This document shows positions 1 to 8,526 of a stretch of 64,000 bases of DNA, piece by piece. The notes beneath the pieces are model-generated. The model did no database searches. It saw only the letters and a list, made by a program, of their open reading frames with translations, and was not told the DNA's origin. Every line of letters begins with the position of its first letter. The first letter of the stretch is position 1. The DNA comes from Aliterella atlantica CENA595 (GTDB lineage Bacteria > Cyanobacteriota > Cyanobacteriia > Cyanobacteriales > Chroococcidiopsidaceae), in contig NZ_JYON01000004.1 of the NCBI RefSeq assembly GCF_000952155.1, positions 160,267 through 224,266 of the forward strand. Direction: 5' to 3'. A program made the position numbers and the translations under genes.

Positions 1-663
1 CGATCGGTAAAAAACCGCTTCGGCGCAACTCACGAAATTGGCGTGTTTGAAATGCTAGAACGAGGACTGAGGGAGGTTTCCAACCCCTCAGAGTTATTTC
101 TAGGTAGCCGCGATGAAAGTACCCCAGGCACAGCCCTAGTAGTAGCTTGTGAAGGTACGCGCCCGATTGTAGTAGAATTACAAGCTTTAGTAAGTCCTAC
201 TAGCTACAGTTCGCCTCGGCGTTCGACTACAGGCGTTGACTATAATAGGCTATTACAAATTTTAGCTGTGTTAGAAAAACGAGTGGGTATTCCTCTATCT
301 AAGTTGGATGCTTATGTCGCTTCAGCAGGTGGGTTGAATGTAGAAGAACCTGCGGTAGATTTGGGAGTAGCGATCGCTGTAGTAGCTAGTTTTCGCGATC
401 GCGTCGTCGATCCGCGTACTGTGTTAATTGGCGAAGTCGGTTTGGGCGGACAAATTCGCCCCGTCTCGCAGATGGAATTGCGATTAAAAGAAGCAGCAAA
501 ACTAGGCTTCAAACGCGCGATTGTGCCTAAAGGTCAAAATTATCCCGATGTCAGTCTAGAAATTATCCCCGTAGCCAAAGTCATCGATGCCATCATAGCC
601 GCCATCCCACCGCAACATTTATCAGAGTTTGAAATGCCAGATCCAGATGAGGACGAAGAATGA
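1..663 (+). CDS. radA: DNA repair protein RadA, C-terminal part (5' end outside window)
   Basis: RadA/Sms is a RecA-like ATPase that drives branch migration during recombinational repair. The reading frame is open from base 1 and starts inside the protein: VKNRFG followed by THEIGVFEM is the RadA-specific KNRFG motif and the residues after it. The N-terminal zinc finger and Walker A lie upstream of the window. The remaining ~220 residues form the Lon-protease-like domain (YVASAGGLNVEEPAVDLGVA), ending in an acidic tail. A GTG at 43 is an internal valine codon, not a start. The stop codon overlaps the start of the next gene in an ATGA arrangement, so the two are probably co-transcribed. Confidence 0.95.
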   Translation, partial: RSVKNRFGATHEIGVFEMLERGLREVSNPSELFLGSRDESTPGTALVVACEGTRPIVVELQALVSPTSYSSPRRSTTGVDYNRLLQILAVLEKRVGIPLSKLDAYVASAGGLNVEEPAVDLGVAIAVVASFRDRVVDPRTVLIGEVGLGGQIRPVSQMELRLKEAAKLGFKRAIVPKGQNYPDVSLEIIPVAKVIDAIIAAIPPQHLSEFEMPDPDEDEE

Positions 664-2153
664 TGCGATCGCCCAACTTAAAACTACTTTTACTTTTAAC
701 TTTACTTCTCAATACCTTTGGCTGTTTTGCCGAAGCACCCACCAACTCCAAACCCCCTACACCACCAAAGCCAGCTAGCAAAACAACACCTGCTAAAGCG
801 GCAAAGTCTGCTTACTCTTTTGTAGATAGTATTTGTCTTAATACTCACTGGAGTTATGGCGATACTCCTTACGGGCAAAAGTATGATGCTGTGAGGCAAA
901 AATTAGTAGCTTTAGGCGTGCGACACATCCGCGACGGTGGTGCAAGCCCAGATGTAATTCGCAAAATGAGACAATTGGCGCGTCAAGGTATCAAGACAAC
1001 TTACATCATGAATCCAAATGTAGGAGTTGCCCCTAATTCTTCCTACTGGGTTACAGAACCAGGTTATAAAGTTGTCGATTTTGTCAAAAAAGTTGGGACT
1101 AATACTATTGATGCTGTCGAAATCTCTAACGAAATTGACCTAAATTTCCAAAAATACTACTGGCGCAAAGGCGATAAAGAAAAACTTAACGACGATCCTA
1201 ACTCCTCTCGATACTGGGTTCCCTATATTCGCAGCCTGACTAAAGATACTTACAAAGCTTTAAAGAGCGATCGCGCTACTGCTAAAGTCAAAGTTATTGG
1301 TCCTTCTTTGGGACGTACTTATAATTACGAAAATAAATCACCTTTAGGCGATCTCAGCGCTGATGTAGATTGGGGCAACTTTCACCCTTACCCTTCTGGT
1401 GGCAATCCGTTTAACAATCCTTTTCAGTACAACACTATTGAAAAATATTACTGGCATAGCAACTTCCCGTCAGTAAATCTTGACAACCATCCTTACGCTT
1501 TTGACGTGTATGCTCCGCCTTTTGGACGCAAGCCGATGGCAGCAACGGAAACAGGCTACTTTACTACCAAAGGGAAAAATGGCATTTCTGAAAAGGTACA
1601 CGGCAAATACATCCCGCGTTTGTTCCTAGAATATTTCCGCAATGGCGTTACTCGTACTTGCTCTTACGAGTTGGTTGATGAATGGAGCGATCGCGGCAAT
1701 TCTGAAGGCAATTATGGCATACTACGCAATAATTTGACTCCAAAACCTGCCTATACGGCTTTAAAAAATATCATCAGCGTGCTTAAAGATCCGCAAGGCG
1801 CAAGGATAGTTCCCAGAGCAGTCAACTATAAACTAACCTTCAAAGCGCCGCCTAAGTACGATCGCACAGAATACGTCCACGATCTTTTACTGCAAAAGCG
1901 CGATGGTAGTTTTTATTTAGTTTTGTGGCATGAAATTTCTAATGGCGATCGCAGTCGCACTCCCGTAAGAGAAATAAATCCGCCACCGATACCCACTCAG
2001 GTAAATCTAGTCACGCCTATTCGCAGTGCTACTATTTATACTCTCAATGATGTTGGTAATATGGCTACTAAAGCTGCTCCTATTCGCAATAACAGAATTA
2101 GTCTCAATGTCACTGACAAAGCCACTATCATTAAGCTAGTCCCCAGAAAATAA
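660..2153 (+). CDS. Secreted glycoside hydrolase-like protein (clan GH-A fold)
   Basis: This 497-residue protein begins with a hydrophobic signal segment (residues ~8-20) and a cysteine in TFGC at residue 22 that could be an imperfect lipobox. A Pro/Thr/Lys-rich linker follows to about residue 50. The body looks like a (beta/alpha)8 glycosidase. An Asn-Glu pair (SNEID, Glu158) fits the acid/base position and Glu297 in AATETGYF fits the nucleophile position of clan GH-A enzymes. A beta-rich C-terminal part (residues ~380-497) could be an accessory sandwich domain. The substrate cannot be told from sequence. The start ATG overlaps the radA stop by 4 bases; a second ATG follows directly. Confidence 0.7.
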   Translation: MMRSPNLKLLLLLTLLLNTFGCFAEAPTNSKPPTPPKPASKTTPAKAAKSAYSFVDSICLNTHWSYGDTPYGQKYDAVRQKLVALGVRHIRDGGASPDVIRKMRQLARQGIKTTYIMNPNVGVAPNSSYWVTEPGYKVVDFVKKVGTNTIDAVEISNEIDLNFQKYYWRKGDKEKLNDDPNSSRYWVPYIRSLTKDTYKALKSDRATAKVKVIGPSLGRTYNYENKSPLGDLSADVDWGNFHPYPSGGNPFNNPFQYNTIEKYYWHSNFPSVNLDNHPYAFDVYAPPFGRKPMAATETGYFTTKGKNGISEKVHGKYIPRLFLEYFRNGVTRTCSYELVDEWSDRGNSEGNYGILRNNLTPKPAYTALKNIISVLKDPQGARIVPRAVNYKLTFKAPPKYDRTEYVHDLLLQKRDGSFYLVLWHEISNGDRSRTPVREINPPPIPTQVNLVTPIRSATIYTLNDVGNMATKAAPIRNNRISLNVTDKATIIKLVPRK

Positions 2154-2509
2154 CAGGTCTAGAGGGCTGTACCTAGCTAATGTTAGCTCAAGTCCTCAGT
2201 GATTTTGTTGGTTAATTTTGATACTAATAATAGTCAAACTGTTATTTCCTTGGACATATCTAAGTAGGTATTTAACAATACGGCGCATCTGTTAGTAAAC
2301 TGTTAAAGTTATACTTATTAGCAAGCATTGTCTGCAAGATTATAGAACACAATAGTTAAATCTAGGTTAAGAGAAAACTAAAACCGAGTTAGTTTAGTAA
2401 ATATGCTTAATTAGAGCAACTATTTCAGTTATAAGTATTTAAACCTATCTTGATGTTAGTCATTGCTCCAATAATAAAAAATATATGGCTTTAAAAACCA
2501 GGAGGAATA
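2154..2509. other. Intergenic region, no gene seen
   Basis: This 356-base AT-rich stretch has no reading frame with coding character and no clear terminator. It must hold the promoter of the next gene. A strong ribosome binding site, AGGAGG, lies at about 2501-2506, just before the ATG at 2510. Confidence 0.6.
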
Positions 2510-2764
2510 ATGGACAACAAAGCAAATTTTCTCTACCCGCGCAGCCGCTATCACGGTCAAGTTAAGCCAGAAAACTTAGTTTTTAATGCGAATCTGCAAG
2601 AATTTGCCCAAAAGGTAAGTTACATCTGCAATCTAGAAACTGCTGGCAAACTTACACCAGAAGAGTCATATCAAAAAATTCGCGCTTTATGGAAACAACT
2701 CAAGCGCTCCAAACAGCAGCTAGGCATAGGTAATAATATGTTTGGCAATGACGAGCAGCAATGA
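2510..2764 (+). CDS. Small conserved cyanobacterial protein (DUF7219-like)
   Basis: This 84-residue soluble, basic protein of unknown function has an N-terminal motif FLYPRSRYHGQV, then NLVFNANLQEFAQKVSYIC. I recall these features from a small protein family widespread in cyanobacteria, probably DUF7219; the family number is from memory. The second half is predicted helical and charged (ESYQKIRALWKQLKRSKQQL). There is no signal peptide or membrane segment. An excellent AGGAGG site precedes the ATG, and the gene stands alone with a terminator-like hairpin behind it, so it is probably monocistronic and well translated. Confidence 0.75.
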   Translation: MDNKANFLYPRSRYHGQVKPENLVFNANLQEFAQKVSYICNLETAGKLTPEESYQKIRALWKQLKRSKQQLGIGNNMFGNDEQQ

Positions 2765-2803
2765 AGCTATTGTTACTCCTGTTATTTAGATACTGAAATT
2801 AAG

Positions 2804-2846
2804 CAAAATTTTTACCCCTTAGCAAACCACTAGGGGGAATTTTTGT
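2804..2846. terminator. Bidirectional terminator-like hairpin
   Basis: CCCCTTAG and CTAGGGGG pair with one bulge around a short loop, and the stem is flanked by A/T runs on both sides (AAAATTTTTA before, AATTTTTG after). It sits between two convergent genes, so it can serve both strands. Confidence 0.65.
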
Positions 2847-2858
2847 AAGGTGGCGAAA

Positions 2859-3998
2859 TTAACGGGTTAAGCTGACTGCTAAACTTTGCTCTGTTACCTG
2901 ACAATAGTAGTTCTGCAACTGGCGGGTAGCTGCTGCCCATCCCCAGCGTTCGGCTTCAAGTCGGGCATTGCTGCGGATAGTTTCTCGTTCTTGTTTTTGT
3001 TCTAGCAGATGACACGTTGCGGCGATCGCTCCTTCATCTCCTGTCTGCGGATCGAACAAAAACCCATTTACCCCAGAAGTAACAATATCAGGAATTCCTC
3101 CAGAACTTGCCGCTACAACAGGACATCCCGCCGCCATCGCTTCTAGCAATACTAATCCTAATGTCTCAGTACGGGAAGGAAATATAAATGCATCGGCTGA
3201 AGCAAAAGCCGCACCCAATTCTCTACCTGTCAAGTAGCCGACAAAGTGAGTAGGCGTACCAGCAAAATACTGTTCTAAAGACGCTCTATGGGGACCATCG
3301 CCAACTAATGCTAGTTGCGCTCCAGGGATAGCTTCTAATACAGGTTTGATGCGCTCGATTTCCTTTTCTGCTGACAAACGGCCGACATATAGCAATAACG
3401 GACTATCGGGATATCCTTGGCTGAGATGCGATCGCATTTCGCTAGATGCAAGTTCGGGGTGAAATAACTCTGTATCTACTCCGCGCTGCCACAAATCTAC
3501 TCTTTCTATCCCATGAGCAGTTAATTCCTCTACCATTGCTGTTGAGGTACACAAGTTTAGTTGCGCCTGGTTATGAGCAGATTTGAGCAATTCCCACAAC
3601 AAGCCTTCTAACATTCCTAATTTGTAGTGCTGGAGATACTGGGGTAAATGCGTGTGATAAGACGCTACCAAGGGAATTTTTAAAACTTTGCCATAATACA
3701 ACCCAGCCAGTCCCAAAACTGCTGGGTTAACTACGTGAATAATATCGGGCTGAAATTCCTCCAAAGCTTGACCGATCGCAGGTCTTGGCAATGCCATTTT
3801 TAACTCAGGGTACAATGGCAAAGGAAAACCAGTAACGCCATATACTCTAGCTCCCATGTACTCTGTTATGCCCCCATCAGGAGCTACTACCATTACGCGA
3901 TCGCCACTGCGCTGCAAATGCTCTACAGTATGTCGCAGTCTCGTTACAATTCCATCAACTTTGGGTAAAAATGTTTCAGTAAATAAGGCAATTCGCAT
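2859..3998 (-). CDS. sqdX: Sulfoquinovosyltransferase SqdX (sulfolipid synthase)
   Basis: This GT4-family glycosyltransferase of 379 residues transfers sulfoquinovose from UDP-sulfoquinovose to diacylglycerol, making the thylakoid lipid SQDG. It opens with MRIALFTETFLPKVDGIVTR, typical of SqdX and its plant homologue SQD2. The C-terminal Rossmann half carries LLYVGRLSAEKEI and the nucleotide-sugar motif ETLGLVLLEAMAAGCPVVA. Assignment is strengthened by sqdB upstream on the same strand; the order sqdB, a small gene, sqdX suggests one operon. Length is normal for the family. Confidence 0.92.
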   Translation of the reverse strand: MRIALFTETFLPKVDGIVTRLRHTVEHLQRSGDRVMVVAPDGGITEYMGARVYGVTGFPLPLYPELKMALPRPAIGQALEEFQPDIIHVVNPAVLGLAGLYYGKVLKIPLVASYHTHLPQYLQHYKLGMLEGLLWELLKSAHNQAQLNLCTSTAMVEELTAHGIERVDLWQRGVDTELFHPELASSEMRSHLSQGYPDSPLLLYVGRLSAEKEIERIKPVLEAIPGAQLALVGDGPHRASLEQYFAGTPTHFVGYLTGRELGAAFASADAFIFPSRTETLGLVLLEAMAAGCPVVAASSGGIPDIVTSGVNGFLFDPQTGDEGAIAATCHLLEQKQERETIRSNARLEAERWGWAAATRQLQNYYCQVTEQSLAVSLTR

Positions 3999-4057
3999 AC
4001 AGAAAATAAGGTCTGGGGGCTACCGCTACGCGGTGTTTTGAGGTAAAAGTAAATAGT

Positions 4058-4372
4058 CTATAACACAGTACCACCAGAATTAGACTGTTTTCTACTGGGC
4101 TGGGTACAAATTCCATGTATGCCAATAGCAGGTATTGTCCCACCTAACAATACTCCTACTCCTTGGGCGAAGCAATTAATTCGATGCCTATTTTCGGCTA
4201 CTTGGGCAACAAATAGGTCTTGCAGCGTTGGAGATGGAGATTTGGCTACCCGATTGTCAGCCTGGAAACTAGCCTCTAGCGCTACCCATTCGGGCATTAG
4301 GTAGTAGGTACTAAGGCTAGTGGCAGAAATACCAGGTAGTACAACTATTAGCAACAATACAAGCGATCGCAT
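4058..4372 (-). CDS. Small membrane or exported protein between sqdB and sqdX
   Basis: I do not recognise this 104-residue protein. It begins with a hydrophobic segment (RSLVLLLIVVLPGISATS, residues 2-19) that could be a signal peptide or membrane anchor. It has a second hydrophobic stretch near residues 70-90 (VGVLLGGTIPAIGIHGIC) and two cysteines. The ATG lies 19 bases after the sqdB stop and the frame is open to 59 bases before sqdX, so it is probably translated as part of the sqd operon. Whether it has a role in sulfolipid metabolism is inference from position alone. Confidence 0.55.
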   Translation of the reverse strand: MRSLVLLLIVVLPGISATSLSTYYLMPEWVALEASFQADNRVAKSPSPTLQDLFVAQVAENRHRINCFAQGVGVLLGGTIPAIGIHGICTQPSRKQSNSGGTVL

Positions 4373-4391
4373 GGACTTTCACGAAAATTGT

Positions 4392-5555
<1,164 letters not shown>

Positions 5556-5681
5556 TTACTCGCTTGATACTCGCTCAATTTATCAGGTTTGTGACCCCCA
5601 TAACCTATTTGAATGTACTTCCCTTGCTCAACTTATTCATTAAGCTTTGTAACAATATTGCTGTCATAACGTTTTACTGTC

Positions 5682-5710
5682 TTGACAACAGGCGAAGGGG
5701 TGAGTAATCT
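5682..5710 (+). promoter_or_regulatory. Sigma70-type promoter upstream of the RHH-like gene
   Basis: A consensus -35 box TTGACA (5682-5687) is followed after exactly 17 bases by TAATCT (5705-5710), a near-consensus -10. The start codon lies 37 bases downstream, giving a short leader. Read directly from sequence; activity is inferred. Confidence 0.6.
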
Positions 5711-5747
5711 GATAAACATACCCGGGTACAAAGTCTGAAAACGTAAT

Positions 5748-6086
5748 ATGCAAGTTAAGCAAAAGGTTACTTTTTATTTATCTCCAGAACTGCATCGCAA
5801 ACTCAAAATCAGAGCAGCGATTGATTCCGAGCCAATGTCAGATTTAGCAGAAAAGGCAATTGTGTTCTACCTAAATCATCCAGAAATGGTTGAAGCAGCA
5901 GAATCCGCCGCTCACGGTCGCACTCACCAAGTACACGCTTGCCCTGAATGTGCAACCTCAGTAGTAGTTAAAGATGGCGAAATGGTGGCTCTCAAGAATC
6001 AGCCTGGAGTAGTAAGTGAAGAACAGTTGACTGTAGCTCAAGTAACGCCAGGCGCGGCAGGTCAAGAACAGCTAGTAACCTGTTAA
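5748..6086 (+). CDS. Ribbon-helix-helix-like small protein with CPEC motif
   Basis: This 112-residue protein has an N-terminal stretch, KQKVTFYLSPELHRKLKIRA, that resembles a ribbon-helix-helix (Arc/CopG-type) strand and helix. A second helix ends near residue 45. A short motif HACPECATSVVV near residue 63 resembles half of a zinc ribbon, followed by a low-complexity Gln/Val/Glu tail. It could be a DNA-binding regulator. It lies 78 bases before ycf46 on the same strand; in Synechocystis a small gene, slr0373, precedes the ycf46 homologue slr0374, and this may be its counterpart. Function is not established. Confidence 0.65.
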   Translation: MQVKQKVTFYLSPELHRKLKIRAAIDSEPMSDLAEKAIVFYLNHPEMVEAAESAAHGRTHQVHACPECATSVVVKDGEMVALKNQPGVVSEEQLTVAQVTPGAAGQEQLVTC

Positions 6087-6164
6087 CAACTCAAATTTTG
6101 GGGCGTAGCTTCAAAAATCCAAACTATTCACTTTGTTTATTTGGTTCCAAGTAGGTTGACGGTC

Positions 6165-7673
6165 ATGAAAGAAGAGCTAAATATTCTGATTCAAGCTCAA
6201 TACCCCTTAATCTACCTTGTGACATCTGAGGAAGAACGGGCAGAGAGTGCGATCGCGACAATTGCCCAAGCAAGACCTCAGAAACGCATTTACCTGTGGA
6301 CGGTGACACACGGGATAGTAGAGTACGGTCAGCCCCGCAACGTGACTCAGCACAACACGGTATCGCCGGAAGCAGCGATCGAGTGGGCAATTAGACAGCG
6401 AGAACCAGGAATATTTATCTTCAAAGACCTACATCCCTTTATTGACTCGCCAGCAACAACGCGATGGCTAAGAGATGCGATCGCTAGTTTCAAAGGGACG
6501 CAAAAAACAATCTTGCTCATGTCTCCAGTTCAGCAAGTCCCTATCGAACTAGAAAAGGAAGTTGTTGTACTTGACTTTGCTTTACCTGACATGACTGAGT
6601 TAAATCAAGTTTTGTCCAAGCAATTAGAGCAAAGCAGAGGGCGGAGAATTACTACTGAAGCTAGAGAAAAGTTACTAAAAGCAGCACTAGGTTTGACGCG
6701 AGACGAAGCAGAAAAAGTCTATCGCAAAGCTCAAGTAACTACAGGCAATCTGACAGAAAGCGAAGTAGATATTGTTTTATCAGAGAAGAAGCAATTAATT
6801 AGACGCAACGGCATTTTAGAATATATCGAAGAAGACGAAACTATCGAAGCCGTTGGCGGACTAGAAGAACTCAAGCATTGGCTCAAGCAACGCTCTAACG
6901 CTTTTACAGAAAGAGCTAGAGAGTACGGGTTGCCTCAACCAAAAGGAATGTTAATTTTGGGCGTACCTGGTTGCGGTAAGTCGTTAATTGCCAAAACTAC
7001 CTCTCGCCTGTGGGGTTTGCCCTTATTGCGCCTAGATATGGGTAGAGTCTATGATGGCTCTATGGTAGGACGCTCGGAAGCTAACCTGCGTAATGCGCTA
7101 AAAACCGCTGAATCGATTTCTCCAGCAATCTTATTTATCGACGAATTAGATAAAGCATTTGCTGGCGGTACAGGTTCCGCCGACTCTGATGGCGGTACAT
7201 CTAGCAGAATTTTTGGTTCTTTCCTGACTTGGATGCAAGAAAAAACTTCGCCAGTATTTGTAATGGCAACAGCTAACCGAGTTGAAAGGCTGCCAGGAGA
7301 GTTTTTACGTAAAGGACGCTTTGACGAACTTTTCTTTGTCGATTTGCCGACTGCCGACGAACGCAAAGAAATATTTAACATTCACTTAGTCAAGCGCAAG
7401 CGGGACGTTACCCGTTTCGACTTAGACCAATTAGCGAAAGTTGCCGATGGGTTCTCAGGTGCAGAAATTGAGCAAGCATTGATTGCCGCGATGTACGAAG
7501 CTTTTGCTCAAGATCGAGAATTCACCCAATTAGATATTATTGCTGCCATTAAGTCCACGCTGCCTCTGTCGAAGACCATGACAGAACAAGTAACCGCCTT
7601 GAGAGATTGGGCAAGACAGCGTGCTAGACCAGCAGCAGCCTCCGTAGCTGAATATCAGCGTATGGAGTTTTAA
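6165..7673 (+). CDS. ycf46: Ycf46-type AAA ATPase
   Basis: This 502-residue AAA protein is conserved in cyanobacteria and red-lineage plastids; the Synechocystis homologue slr0374 has been linked to regulation of inorganic carbon use. The N-terminal ~230 residues are the Ycf46-specific region. Walker A is GVPGCGKS (residues 266-273) and Walker B ILFIDELDK (322-330). A downstream RKGRFDELFF holds the arginine-finger region. An in-frame TTG at 6141 exists, but the ATG at 6165 (MKEELNILIQAQYPL) matches family N-termini and is preferred. It is followed by a structured spacer and then ycf35. Confidence 0.92.
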   Translation: MKEELNILIQAQYPLIYLVTSEEERAESAIATIAQARPQKRIYLWTVTHGIVEYGQPRNVTQHNTVSPEAAIEWAIRQREPGIFIFKDLHPFIDSPATTRWLRDAIASFKGTQKTILLMSPVQQVPIELEKEVVVLDFALPDMTELNQVLSKQLEQSRGRRITTEAREKLLKAALGLTRDEAEKVYRKAQVTTGNLTESEVDIVLSEKKQLIRRNGILEYIEEDETIEAVGGLEELKHWLKQRSNAFTERAREYGLPQPKGMLILGVPGCGKSLIAKTTSRLWGLPLLRLDMGRVYDGSMVGRSEANLRNALKTAESISPAILFIDELDKAFAGGTGSADSDGGTSSRIFGSFLTWMQEKTSPVFVMATANRVERLPGEFLRKGRFDELFFVDLPTADERKEIFNIHLVKRKRDVTRFDLDQLAKVADGFSGAEIEQALIAAMYEAFAQDREFTQLDIIAAIKSTLPLSKTMTEQVTALRDWARQRARPAAASVAEYQRMEF

Positions 7674-7676
7674 AAG

Positions 7677-7772
7677 CTTTCTCCTGCTACCACAGGAGGA
7701 AAGGCTAGCCTAAGTTGCTAGCAGTTAGACCGAATAGCCGCGTAGGTTTTCCCACCCTTAAGAAGCGCGGCT
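7677..7772 (+). other. Structured spacer: three hairpins between ycf46 and ycf35
   Basis: Three inverted repeats follow one another. CTTTCTCCTG pairs with CAGGAGGAAAG (7677-7703, one bulged G). GCTAGC pairs with GCTAGC around 7 bases (7704-7722). AGCCGCG pairs with CGCGGCT around 23 bases (7736-7772). None is followed by a T run, so this is not a standard terminator. It may be a structured 5' leader of ycf35 or a processing/stability element. Confidence 0.5.
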
Positions 7773-7827
7773 GCACTTAGCCCAAACTGTTGTCGTTTTA
7801 ATTCAAATTTCCCAGGAGGAAACCCAA

Positions 7828-8181
7828 ATGTCCCATTTTAGCACCCTACGCACCAAGATCACTGATGCCGAAATCCTCAAGGCTTCTTTACGCGACTTGG
7901 GTATTAACACGAAGACTGAAGCTGACGTTCGCGGTTACAACGGTCAAAGAGTTCGTGCAGACTTAGTTGCAGTATTAGAAGGCGAATACGATTTAGGTTG
8001 GTCGCGCAATAGTGATGGTTCTTTTGACCTAATTGCTGACCTCTGGGGCGTAGCTAAGAAGCACAATCAAACTGAGTTAATCAACTCAATTAACCAAAAG
8101 TATGCTGTAAACAAGACTCTATCAGAAGTCAAGCAGCGTGGTTTGCAAAACGCCAATGTCAAATTGGTTGTGCAAAAGTAA
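7828..8181 (+). CDS. ycf35: Ycf35 / DUF1257 family protein
   Basis: This 117-residue protein starts MSHFSTLRTKITDAEIL and contains GYNGQRVRADLV and YDLGWSRNSDGSFDLIADLWG, which mark the DUF1257/Ycf35 family of cyanobacteria and some plastids. Function is unknown. The protein is soluble, with no signal sequence. A strong AGGAGG site stands 9-10 bases before the ATG, and a canonical terminator follows, suggesting high expression. The neighbouring ycf46 on the same strand suggests a functional or transcriptional link. Confidence 0.9.
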   Translation: MSHFSTLRTKITDAEILKASLRDLGINTKTEADVRGYNGQRVRADLVAVLEGEYDLGWSRNSDGSFDLIADLWGVAKKHNQTELINSINQKYAVNKTLSEVKQRGLQNANVKLVVQK

Positions 8182-8210
8182 TTTAACTTTTTGCGCGTTC
8201 CCAAAAATGA

Positions 8211-8246
8211 AAGGGTTAACCTAGTTAAGTCAGGTTAACCCTTTTT
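8211..8246 (+). terminator. Rho-independent terminator of ycf35
   Basis: GGGTTAACCT (8213-8222) and AGGTTAACCC (8232-8241) form a perfect 10-bp stem with a 9-base loop, followed by TTTTT. Confidence 0.9.
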
Positions 8247-8526
8247 CTCGTGTTGATTTGGATAGGGGTTATGCTGAGGAGATGGAAAAACGAACCACGT
8301 TCGCGAAGCGTTTAGGACGCGAAGGAATGAAAGTTTGAGATAGGGCTAAAAATTGGTAATTTTATTCCTTGTCCCCCTTGCCAAACCTTGTCTCCCATCT
8401 CTAAAAATCACGGACTTATGCAAAAGGTCTATCGTTTCTAGGTTCCTGCTGGGGATACACCCATTTATCTCGACTTACTGGCAAAATTGAACGCGGAAAT
8501 GGTTTATTGGGGTTGGAAGCGATCGC
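8247..8526. other. Intergenic region, no gene seen
   Basis: Between the ycf35 terminator and the end of the large kinase gene I see no supportable gene. A short segment near 8290-8325 (TTCGCGAAGCG and flanks) looks like a dispersed cyanobacterial repeat. Confidence 0.4.
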
